64,000 bases of DNA from Litsea cubeba. Lineage: Eukaryota > Streptophyta > Magnoliopsida > Laurales > Lauraceae. Below the pieces are notes generated by a model. The model was not told the DNA's origin. It searched no databases and was given only the letters and a program-made list of their open reading frames with translations. The position numbers and the translations under genes were made by a program. The DNA is taken from the NCBI GenBank assembly GCA_012931725.1, contig CM022955.1:11186885-11250884 (forward strand), written 5' to 3'. Of this stretch, positions 10,536 through 20,869 are shown piece after piece (within the stretch, counting starts at the first letter, position 1; each line of letters opens with the position of its first letter).

Positions 10536-10840
10536 TTTCATATTATCAGTGGTGTTTCGCTAGTTGAAAATTTGGGAAACGTTTGAAGAGTTGAAGAGAA
10601 AAAGAAATCATCGGCCGCTGCTGCTGTTCTTGAAAAACAAAAGAGGAATAGAGAAAGAACATATCAGGAGACAGCTAACTGGAGACAAAGTGGAGAATAT
10701 GCACGACACCCAGCAGTCAATGCAGAAAGGATACGGCGGTCAAAAAAATTGGTGTTGGCCTGTCATCCAAGTCCTACTGCGCGCGTTTAGCGGTCGTTGT
10801 AATGAACGTTTCATTGAAAACGGCCAACGTCTTTAAAGTT
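10536..10840 (+). mobile_element. leader and gag start of a second, truncated copy of element F
   Basis: Sequence after the PBS has the purine-rich leader expected of a Tat element and a 90-codon open frame from 10564. I recognise no protein domain in it. It loses coherence by about 10840, and nothing similar to the gag seen at bases 2-784 follows, so this copy is truncated or broken by deletion. Confidence 0.5.
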
Positions 10841-11979
10841 AGCGCGTCTGAAAGAGGCCATGACGATTTAGAAAGTCTCGCTGCCGGTGGATTGTGCACT
10901 TAAGATGCTCAACACTTGTTGGCCATGATGTGTAAAACCAGTGCAGCTAGCTTGGAGTGCTTGACAGTCAGCGGCTAATGCCAATAGCCTTCATCAGCTA
11001 GTACCAGCAGCCTTCATTGGCCAGTCCACAAGAAAAGTGGCCAGCTGGGAATGGATTTTTTTTCTCTTTGTGACGTTTTGTTATGAAATTCTGAGCATGT
11101 GTGCTGACTGAATATTCATCATACAAAACCCAGAAATCTCCTAAACATGGCTCGAAGGAGAATTGAAAAAAAATATTGATAGGAATTAAAAGATGTCACA
11201 AAATAATAATGGCCAATTAACTTCTTTCTTTTATAAAGTTGTCTCAATTTATAAGTCTATATTAATTAGTGTATTTTAACATATACAAAGTTCATTTTCC
11301 TTGGTTGGCAACGAGCATTTACTGCCCTGCTTATGACCTACAAAACTTGAAGAGATCCCAGTTAATCAGTTCGTTGGTCAAAAGCCAAATACATCACAAT
11401 GAATCTGACTGGATAACGAATCATTTTCTCACCCATTTTGGGGTCATGCTTATTGTACCGAAGTGCTGCCCGTTTGCTTGTAGCATGTACTCAAAAGCAT
11501 TGAGATAAAAAAATGAAATAGACTGATATAGGATTGAACAAATAAATATGCTCTCCTATTACTCATTCAATGTTGGTCTTCTATTCTTTTGCAGTTCAAA
11601 CTTGAATTATCTTCTTATCACCTTCGACGAAAGCAAAGAATGTTTGTACAAGGTGTCCATTTAAGAAAACAAGACCTCTAGGGGCTAAAAAAGAGCCCAA
11701 ACTGAAAATAAACTCCCAGTTCGAGTGTCTATTTTCTAACGGATGACTCACGAAGGAAGCAATTCCCAGCTGCACAACGTGGTCTCCGAAGCCACGAAAA
11801 TTCAAGAAGAAAACTTGCCAAGATAAAGCCCTGCCATCACTTGATGAAACACATTTTATCCTCTTACTCAGAAAGAGGGAAGGAGGTATGGAACACGACG
11901 CCTCGCTTCAGTCTTAGTAAGGCATACACTATATCCTCCAAAGACACATGCGAAGCGCCCAAAGAAGGAACAACAACAT
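10841..11979. other. unassigned AT-rich region
   Basis: No domain, LTR terminus or tandem repeat was recognised. Short phrases such as CCAGCAGCCTTCATTGGCCAG and TGCCAATAGCCTTCATCAGC near 10980-11030 are similar to each other. Small frames are scattered and not supported. Confidence 0.5.
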
Positions 11980-12575
11980 TTGTCTATCAATAATGTTGCA
12001 GAACTTGCACGGTTCAAGGACCTTTTGAAAAAGAAGGAGAGAAATGAAGTAAACATATTGACACTATTGATCCACCAACCAGAAGAAATGGGCCATGCCA
12101 TCAATCACTCTGTACCCATGGTGGTAAGGAGGAGTGATCAAACATTGGTCACCAATCTGGCCAATCGAATTAAAAAGAAGGCTCTAGCCCGCACCGGAGT
12201 CAAAATCAAAGAAAGATCACTCAACAATGGGTGGCTAAAGAAAATGACACTGATACTGCTATGGTCTGCATGACCGGTGCTAGACGTGGCAGAAGTTCTA
12301 CTAGAATCACTGCCCGTAGTTCAAACCTTATGGAATGCGAAGAATCAGACATCGGCTCCGAGAGACATGAGACTCCGGTTACAGATGAAGAGGCGCCTCT
12401 AATAAGTAAAAACACAGGGGGCATGGCTTCCCCTATATTTCTGGTCATCGGTGATGACGTTTCATTGACTACTCGGAGTCTTGAAAGTAGCTTCTCACCT
12501 CATACCTTACCGGGCAAATACTCCGCCTTCATGATTGGAGAAACTATGTGTAGGATTTTAAAACAAGTATTGTGA
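11980..12575 (+). CDS. two overlapping unrecognised reading frames
   Basis: A frame of 97 codons (11980-12273) overlaps one of 114 codons (12231-12575) in a different frame. The first is charged, with a RFKDLLKKKERNE helix; the second has a basic Arg/Ser part and an acidic part, with GGMASPIFLVIGDD near the end. Base composition is more even here than in the flanks, which hints at a decayed coding piece of a mobile element. I do not recognise either protein and do not assign a function. Confidence 0.25.
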
Positions 12576-13767
12576 AGTGTAGATCTAATAATATAGAAGT
12601 GAAAATAACAAATTAAACAAAGATTAAAATTAACAGTAATCAAGATAAGAGATTAGGCAATCCAAAATCCACTAAGTATGTAATTAATTCAAACAATGCA
12701 TGTTCTAATTCAACTCCCAAATCTACAATCCAATTAGCAATCTCTTGCCTAATTAGATTGGATGATATAACAATAAAGATCAAAGTAAAAGAAAATCAAA
12801 TGCCAAGATCCTTGATCATCATCTAGCTATCCTAACAATAAATCATCAAAATCAAGCTACAAAAGATCAAAGATAAGGGCTCTAGAGATTATCCAAGCAT
12901 CAAGTGTAGAGATAGAGCATGAGAAATGAGAGAGTTAGCACAATTAGATCTAAAATCTACTAATCAATCATGGCACAAGTCAGGGAATTTAAAACAAAAC
13001 ATGCAAGTAATTAAACTAATCACATTACTTAGCTTTAAAAGGAGAGCGTTATCCAAGAGCTTTAGCCACAAACATCAAGAAAGAGCTCCAAATCTTCATT
13101 AATGATCTTCAATTATACACACACTCTCTCTAGATTAGTTACAAAGAAGCTCTTAGTTACAATCTAAAAGTATAGAGAAGGTAAAATAAAATTGCTAAAA
13201 TACTAACTTGCCAAAAGATCTCCTATTCTATACAAAAACATTCAATTTATAGAAACTTTGAAGACATTTGATTGGCTCATTTCCATTCACATGGATTGCT
13301 TCCGTTTGATTGGTTCGTGGAGAGGTTAAAGTTGGATAAAATATCTTCTCTGTAAAAAAGAAATGTAATTGTTGGGGTTTGAACCCATAACTTATTTCAT
13401 AGAAACCCAAGTTCTAACCAATACACCAACCACTCCTTTGTAATGACTTCTTTTATCCTTAAAGTCTTATCCTCTTATTTTGGAATTCTTCAACAGTTCA
13501 ACAAGATTTCTTCATATAACTTCTTTATTGAAAATCTCTTCTTGATGCCTCGGGACACTAGTCGAAACGTTGGGGTAGTCGTGGGGTCCACCGACACAAG
13601 AAAAATTACATAAAAATGCGCTATAAATAATCGAATTTATGCATGATAATCCGATTAATGTGATAGAATGATAAAATCTCAGTGTAAAGCAAATGCTATA
13701 CATATGAGATGCTGATAAAACTGGGACTAATGAGCAGTAAAATATGCAATATTTAATACTCATCAGA
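12576..13767. other. AT-rich non-coding block
   Basis: Low-complexity A/T-rich DNA without recognisable coding capacity. The phrase TTGGGGTTTGAACCCATAAC near 13373 is a widespread motif in plant intergenic repeats and is not a tRNA gene. The block ends at the integrase stub of element A. It may include the missing 3' end of A, but no LTR terminus is visible. Confidence 0.4.
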
Positions 13768-13960
13768 AATAATTTATAGCGACGACAATGAAGCAATGAC
13801 CTTTGCTTGATGGGGGAGAAATAGGACCTATGATGTCCATACCCCGGGTTTCAAAAGGCCATGAGATCGTTGTAGGATGAATGGTTTTCTAGAGGTAAAA
13901 GCAGCTAACACTGGAGGTTTTCGTTGAGTAGAATATTCTGTTGGAAGGTTCGAAGGTGGT
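13768..13960 (-). pseudogene. integrase core stub, element A
   Basis: The reverse strand reads HPTTISWPFETRGMDIIGPI, then SSKGHCFIVVAINYF, then a stop at about 13768. This is the start of the integrase catalytic core as found in plant gypsy elements, where the last block is normally T/I-D-Y-F with the first catalytic Asp. Here that Asp codon has become Asn (AAT). The remaining core, the second Asp and the Glu are absent. Confidence 0.8.
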
Positions 13961-14099
13961 TACTCCACAATATTTTTGGAGGCTTCTAGCTCAACAAAAC
14001 CTTCTCGGGTTTCAAGGTCATTTTCAGACCAGCTTTGTTTCTTTCCATGGGTCTTCTTGATCGGTAATCTTCTAAAGGCTTGCTATGAGATGGTCCCAA

Positions 14100-14985
14100 T
14101 CGCTTGTTAAAATTGGGTCGAAGTAAGGTACTTCTTTTGGAGACGAGGGTTCTTATGGGTCAGAATACCACATGTCTGTGTTATTGAACAATTCCTCTTC
14201 GTCGTCGGAGAAATCATACCAATTGGATGAGCTTCATGGATCTTTGTCAGGTGACTCATAAAGAGATATCTAGGGAGATCGATGTCTTCATGGATATGAG
14301 ATGTTGAGGCTTGGTTGGCCAATCGACTTTTCAACCTTTGTGCCAACTATCTCAGAGGAGTATCGGGATCATACCCTAACCCATGTGAAGACTTTTCTAC
14401 ATGACCATAGAGTCTCCAATCATTCACCTGGCTTTTGGTCATGGCAGGTCCCAATGGCATGAGAATATCGCGGCCTTCTCCCAAACCGACTAGGATTTTG
14501 AGCATCATAGCCTATTTTCTTCATAATAGCTTGCTCCGCATGACTATATAGAAATAGTTGACGCATACCATCTTTTTGGAAAGGTTCAAGCAGGGAGTTT
14601 AATGAAGAAGCTTCCGATCTGTGGAGGAAGATCGGCTTTTTTTTCTTCTAAAGTTGCCGGAACAATGAAGGAAGTAGACGCAGGATTTTCATGTCAGCAG
14701 ATGTCTTCATTGGAGTAAGAGCAAGTTGAACTTACTGAGTATCAGCCTGGCTTGACGATGTGTCGTCTTCTGGCTCTGAATCCGAATTGTGTCTGGGATG
14801 AAAGACACGAAAGAGACAACAAGTTTGCCCCCAGACTTTTGCTTTGCCTTCTTCACTTTAGTTGTGACGACCGAAGGCTTTAAAGGTTTAAGGGAGATCA
14901 TGAAGGGAGATTGACTGCTCTCTTCCGAGTTGCCGGAGGATTTATTTTCTTCCAGTGATTGTTGGGGAGCCTTGCCTTTATCTTT
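14100..14985 (-). pseudogene. protease-to-RT linker, element A
   Basis: Several overlapping minus frames carry basic and Ser-rich sequence, including a piece (about 14540-14450) with KKIGYDAQNPSRFGRR, which resembles the Gly-rich (G-patch-like) linker found after the protease in large plant gypsy elements. There is no RT motif. Frames are broken every 100-300 bp. Confidence 0.45.
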
Positions 14986-15510
14986 CTGGAGATTTTCAGC
15001 AAATGATACTATTGTACTTCTCATCTTCTTCTTTTTTGCCTTCATACATCTGAGAGTCTGCAAAGTGGGCTTCTTTACGTTTGAAGGGATTTGTGTCCGC
15101 AAATACCTGATGTATCATGTTGTGCCAACGAACTTGTTGCACTGATGTAGAGTTAAAGAGACAACACCATTCTCGTGTATTCAGTGGCGTCCGAGAAGGA
15201 TGTTGTAGCATGAAAGGGTTTTTATTGCATACACGGAGACCTCAGATAAAAGATCACCGATTTACAATTTGAACCTGATTTTATCGATAGGCCTTTGAGT
15301 ACTCTTATCGTATCCAAAGATAAATACAGATGTATGGCTCAGCTTGCTTGGTGGGATTCCCAACTCTTCGAGAGCCGACATGGAGATGAGGTTGTGTGCA
15401 GAACCTGGGTTGATCTGAACTTTGTGCAATGACATTTCCTTGATGTACCCTGTGAAGTACATGGGTCGTTTGTGCCTCGTTTCACCAAGTATGAGGTCTT
15501 TCTTAGTGAA
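14986..15510 (-). pseudogene. aspartic protease, element A
   Basis: The frame 15462-15262 gives KVQINPGSAHNLISMSALEE and FGYDKSTQRPIDKI. After a stop it continues with the CYNILLGRHWIH-like end typical of plant gypsy retropepsins (with TGG to stop at the Trp). The active-site D-P-G-S is N-P-G-S, so the catalytic Asp is lost. A frameshift near 15130 precedes the ADTNPFKRKEAHF segment. Confidence 0.75.
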
Positions 15511-15599
15511 GGCGATAAATGCACTTGCTGCTTTTTGAACCGAGAGGCATTCAATGCAAGGTCCCTCAGTTTTCTTCTTTTCTCCTTTTGAAGAGGTAT

Positions 15600-16931
15600 C
15601 TCAGTTTTTGACTCGGTAGTCCATTTCAATTTGTAGGACTTGCGGGACATGTTTGTCGACATCCTCATTCAGCATTTGTAATTCTGAAATGGGATTATCA
15701 CGAGTGTGTGGAGACATTCGTAATAAGTCTAGGATGTGCAGTCGTGCAGGTATGTGTTTGAAGTGCTCGATCAAGTCATACTTGAAAGCCTTCTTGGGGC
15801 CTGCATGTTCATTATTGTTGCCACTTGGGGTGTTTACGACATCTTTTCTCGAAAGATTTACATAAGTAGAAGAAGATTGGTTGTTGGTTTTTTGTGGTAG
15901 TCCCGGTTGGAGCGGTGCCTCTACCAACTTCGAGAGCTTCTTGAGAAAGGTCTTCCTTCAGAAGATCGCCTTGGGAATCAAGAGGCTGTTGCTTCTCATT
16001 TGCTGGGGATGTGTCTGCAGCAAAGTTGTTATCTTCAGTGATTGCGTTGCTTTCGAGCATTTTCCGGGAACAAGTCCTGAACAACATCCAGCAACTTTTC
16101 TTCATTGTTGATCAATTCATCGGCCCAAACATCAATAGCTGGGGCTTTTTCACGATGATTAGTCGGGAAGGGTGTGAGTTCTGAAGTCACGGTCTTAGGA
16201 GACGAAGCCTGATAGGGTGATATCTCAGTGAAAGTCACTTGAGAAGAGGTAGCTCCAGAAGATATCCAGCCAGATGTGGTTCGAGAGTAAGTGGCCTCAG
16301 TAGACGAGGCTTCAGAGGAACTATCATCCCGAACTAACACATTGTAGGCAGCTCCGATAGGAGTCGTCACCGGAATGGATTGTTGGGAGTCAGATTCATC
16401 TTCGAATGTAAGAGGATCATCAATCTAGCAGTTTTCTCTATTTTCAGTAGTTTAGGGAGGAAGTTCCTGGTGGTTTTCAGGGATTTCCAATTCTGGATTT
16501 TGATTGCGATGAAGCTCGTTGATGCGATATTGCTCTTGTTCTAGGGCAAGAAGCTGCAAAATCCTCGCAGATTCTTCAAGATTAGGCATAAGAGCCAAAT
16601 CTTCTTCTTCGTCTGCTCTTTGTGGTTCAACATGGTTGGGTTCCACTTGAGCAATGCCAGGTGTTGGGTCAATAGCATTTTCTTGGACATCCTCTTGGTC
16701 ATCTTCATCATCGGACCAGGATCCTTGTGGCTATAAGGGGTTATACCAGATTACTGGCATAAGGTGAGTTTCTGGAACCCATTTTTCGACGGAGAGATAT
16801 TCTCCTATTTCAAGAGATTCCTCCCACTCGTCGGTGTCACTGGACTCATATCCATTCATGGAGAACCCAACTACCAAATTGCAAGAGTATAATACCCCTT
16901 GTGTGGTTTCACTTTTGAATTGTGGCGGCAT
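15600..16931 (-). pseudogene. acidic, low-complexity gag-protease linker, element A
   Basis: A set of minus frames in different phases, rich in Glu, Asp, Ser and Thr (SSTEATYSRTTSG, ADEEEDLALMPNLEE). No domain was recognised. The position between gag nucleocapsid and protease and the composition fit the long variable linker of large plant gypsy elements. Several frameshifts separate the parts. Confidence 0.5.
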
Positions 16932-17038
16932 GAAATCACTGAGAGTGAATTTTCTTACTCCCTTTGAAGTCTCTGGAGGGACTTTTTTGTTGCCCCTACT
17001 GAAGCAGTAGAGGAGGTCTCTGCCTTTTCATGGACTTC

Positions 17039-18588
17039 TTATTTTGGTTGGATCTTCTCTTGCCGTTTGAGCTTGAGGAGATTTTTCTTATCTTGCCTTC
17101 GCTGTCGAGCTGTCGGCTTTGTTTTGACAACCTCTCGGTTTTCATCTTCCAAGAGATCGGGATGTACCCATATGGGTTGTCCGTCGGGTGTCGGGTAAGG
17201 AACCCGCTCTTGGGATGGTTGAATTCTTTTTATCACCTTGAAGGAAGTAATGATCTTCTTCTTTGGTGACTTTGGTGTTTGTCCACATGACACCATGTTG
17301 TCGGAGGTAGACCCGTAGTTTTTGTCAAAGATGATGACTTCGTTTTTCCACATCTCGTTTATATTCTCTTTCACAATGAAGCATTGATTGAGAGGATGCG
17401 ATATAATCTGGTGGTATGGACAGAACCGAGAATCGTTGGTTTTGCCAACATCTCCAGGTCTTTTGGGATCAGGCAAGGAGAGCTTGCCTTTTGCGACGAG
17501 AGCCCCGACGATTTCATCAACATCTTCATCGAATGGGTATTTCTTTTCTATTCGCTCTTTGAAGGCATCAGAGATTCAAGTCTCTTACCTGCAGCTTTGT
17601 TTTCAGCTTTCTTTGGTGGCTAAAGAGTGGACTTGGTTTGCACATAGAGGACCTCCTTTTTCTTTGGTTTTAAGGTTGCAATGGCGGTTGGTTCCTTCCT
17701 TGATGATTTCTGATTATTGAGGTCTTTATTCACTATTTCAACCTCCATAGAAGCTTCTAGGAGCTCTCTCAAGTTTTTTGATTTGTTGTCGATAATCATG
17801 GAGCGAATCCTTGCTCTCATGTTATTTCGGCAGATGTCGACCAGCGACGCTTATGGCAGTACATCTGAGCATTTGTACGCCATTACTTTCTACTTGTGAA
17901 TGAAGTCGTATGTACTCATTCTCCCCCTGTTTTAGGCTGCAGAGTTCAGCCATAGTAGCGGGATGATCCTCACCTTTGAAGTGAGTCAGGAAGCGTGTCT
18001 CTAGCATGACCCAATTTTGGATGGAGTCCTCCGGCAGAGTGGAGTACCAATCAAAGGCCGTACCTTTTAGGGTACTTCCAAAGACATGAATTTTGAGTGC
18101 TTCTTGATCCGCAATAGCTCCCGTCAGAATTTTGAAGTAAATGACGTGTTGTCTGGCTAATCCTTTTCCCGTGTATGTTTGGAGAGTAAGATGCTTGGAT
18201 TTTGTGGGGAAAAGGACTGAGTCCATCCATAAGAGATATGGTTGCTTGATCCCATGTTCCATGAGTCTATCCTCTTATCTTGCCTTGGCGAGGATGTCGT
18301 CCACGTCCTTTTTGGTAAGGGCGCGTGACTCGTTTTCTTCTGCATTTTTCTCGTCATCTTGAAGATTCGGAGGAGGTTCATTGTTCACAAAGAAATTATC
18401 CTGGAGACTGAGTTGGGGCTCATTCTTTTTGACGAATAGCTTGAGGAAGGATTACTCCATTGTCCTTGGGTTGAAGGAGCAGGGGATTCTTCTGGATGTC
18501 TTCGTGTCCGGGAGACGCTGCGAGTCACAGGACATCGGACATGGATTTTGGTTGCTGACTTTTGGCGCCCTCTAGTTTTTCCAACCAT
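17039..18588 (-). pseudogene. gag: gag polyprotein, element A
   Basis: The central block (18262-17822) contains KGTAFDWYSTLPEDSIQNW and LETRFLTHF, the hallmark of the retrotransposon gag domain (PF03732-like by eye). Downstream, 17476-17039 shows RFCPYHQIISHPLNQC, an intact C-x2-H-x4-H-x4-C pattern as found in plant gypsy nucleocapsids. The N-terminal part from 18588 is basic and Ser-rich. Frame changes near 18270, 17830 and 17600 and internal stops break it. No function beyond capsid is expected. Confidence 0.8.
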
Positions 18589-19828
18589 ATGAACAGTAGC
18601 AACTTCATTGGGTCTTTCTTTTTCGACGCATTTATGAAAAACTAAAAGTGTGGGATGTTGAGTCCTCTGCTTCTCTAGTCTCTTTTGTCGATATGACGCG
18701 CGGCAGCTTACACGACGAGCAATTTGAGTTTCGGTCAGCTCTGGCTAGGCTTTGGCAATGAAGGATGTGCTCCCTCGGGCGCAACAGCAGAGCTTGTTTT
18801 CTTTGAAGCTAGGCATGGACAGGATCCGGACCCGGTCCTTTGTCTGTCATAGTGAAGCTTTGAATTTTTCGAGTTCGGCCCCTATAGAGATGAAGGGTCG
18901 ATCCGAAGGAGTATAGGCCTTGTCAGCTTTTTGCAGATGGGTCTCTCCTCTTTCATGTAGGCAAGAGGGTAGAATTGGTTCTCCTAGAGTGGGGCTAAGT
19001 ATGCTGGCTTTGTGGATGCTTGGGACCTTCTTTGTTTTGGCGAAGGTTTTGGCATCAAGTCTTGGGATAGACCTGGTTGTTTGTGGGTTGAGGCTTCGCA
19101 GGGGTGCCGCAGGCTCCGAGCTTCTTGGCGGTCGCCTTTGGTGTCATGGTAGTGACACGTTGAGAGCCGATTTTCTTCTTTTTAGCAGGCGCGATTTCTT
19201 TTACAAGAAGTGGGAATGGTCCCAGTGTCCCAAAGATGATAGTCCGGGGAACCGAGGTCAACTTGGAGTTAAGAGAGTTACCGAGAGAGATGACGCTTCG
19301 GCAGCTGATAGGGCGCTTGTGAGTGTGCGTGTTTGCTTCTGTTGAAGCATGAGTTGGTACTTGCTTTCGTCGAAAGTAATGGTCAAAGAAGCTGCCATTG
19401 TTAGTTTCGAAAAATTTCTAAAAGAATACCACATCAATTAGTAATCACAAGAATATAATGATCATAAATAGGAAAACTAAGGTTTCGTCTTTTCAAATTG
19501 CTTGAGGGACATGGTCCGACTTAAGCTACATGAAGAAGGCAAAAAAGCTATAGAATGTACAATTATTCTGATTGCAAGTATGGTGGGCTCAGAATGAGCG
19601 TTCCAGTGACTGCTAGAAGCAATTATAAACCCTAATTTCAACTTATCGAGAATCAAGGCTTGTTCAAGATAAGACAAATATAAGGTTTGAGTTACAAATG
19701 TGTCGGTCGCAAATACAGTAGACCCGAAAGGGCGTACCAGCACCGCTAAGCGCAAATGTTGAAGAGAACTAGAGTGTCGGTCGTGAATGTTGGAAATCGC
19801 ATCCATGAGATGAGATTCTCTTTTTTTG
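18589..19828 (-). other. leader region of element A
   Basis: Between gag and the tandem repeats. Minus-strand frames are short and unrecognised. No promoter or PBS could be fixed here. Confidence 0.4.
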
Positions 19829-20122
19829 AAAGGCCAAAATCAGATTCGCCAAAGAGAGCAAATGGTATTCCAATCCGAACATAGGCTCAACATTTCTGCG
19901 AGCACCTATATCTGAAAAGGAAGGAACCAGAATTTCTCAAATTTGAATCCAAGAGTGACGAGAGTTTTTTTTTTCGAAAGGTCAAGATCGGATTCGTAAA
20001 AGAGAGCAAATGGTATTCCGATCCGAACATAGGCTCAACATTTCTGCGAGCACCGATATCCGAAAAGGAAGGAACCATAATTTCTAGAATCTGATCCAAA
20101 AGTGACGGAAGTTTTTTTTTTA
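19829..20122. repeat. 147-bp direct repeat, two copies
   Basis: GAAAGGCCAAAATC at 19829 and GAAAGGTCAAGATC at 19976 start two copies that share GAGAGCAAATGGTATTCC, CCGAACATAGGCTCAACATT and GAAAAGGAAGGAACCA. Copies differ at scattered bases only. Confidence 0.9.
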
Positions 20123-20385
20123 TGATTTTTTTTTGTTTTGAAAAAATAAAGACGGAAGAGTGCACTTAAGACTCCTAATCCGGTCTTATGAAACCTCAAT
20201 CAATAGATTAGCCCCATGTAAGGGTAGGATTACTTAATGAATCCGTTTGGAGGATCCTTGCCTAGAATAGTCAAGCTGTCTCCACACTCTGGACAAAGCT
20301 TTTCTTGAATTCATGATCAAAAAAAGCAATTGGTGCAACCTTAGTGTTCTTTGCCTCCTTTTCTTTTCTTTTTTTTAAGATACCT

Positions 20386-20680
20386 AATGGACTCATCGAA
20401 GAAAAACGATGGCCCATTCCACAATTTGAACCGGCTCTATATTTCTGCAAGCACATGGACGAAACGGAAAGGATCAAAGTTTCTTAAGTTTGAATCCAAC
20501 ATGAGAAATCTGATTTTTTTTGAAAGATTCCTAATGGACTCATCGAAGAGAAACGATGGCCCATTCCATAATCCGAACCGGCTCAACATTTCTACAAGCA
20601 TATGGAGAAATTCCAAGTTTGAATCCAACATGAGAAATTTGATTTTTGTTTTTGTTTAAAAGAGAAAGAGTGGAAATAAA
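20386..20680. repeat. second pair of 147-bp repeats, diverged from the first
   Basis: AATGGACTCATCGAAGA begins at 20386 and 20533, the same 147-bp period as the pair at 19829. The shared elements (CCGAACCGGCTCAACATTTC, GAATCCAACATGAGAAAT) show the four units have one origin, and the two pairs are separated by about 260 bp of other sequence. Confidence 0.85.
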
Positions 20681-20869
20681 CTCAAAGATAGAATTAGAAA
20701 TTTTCAAAAAATCCCTTCTCATTTTTTTAGATGCGAAATCGAACATAGGCCACCAACTAGAAAGTAGCAAAGGAATCGAGAAAAGAAGCATAAGCATAGA
20801 GCAAAAATATGATATGCAAATATTTCATTTCTAAGCATCGTGTTCTCAAATGAACGAGTCCAACCGGGT

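Noticed and set aside
13373..13440. tRNA-like GGTTTGAACCC motif
   Set aside because: Only the T-loop-like piece is present; no acceptor stem or anticodon arm can be drawn.
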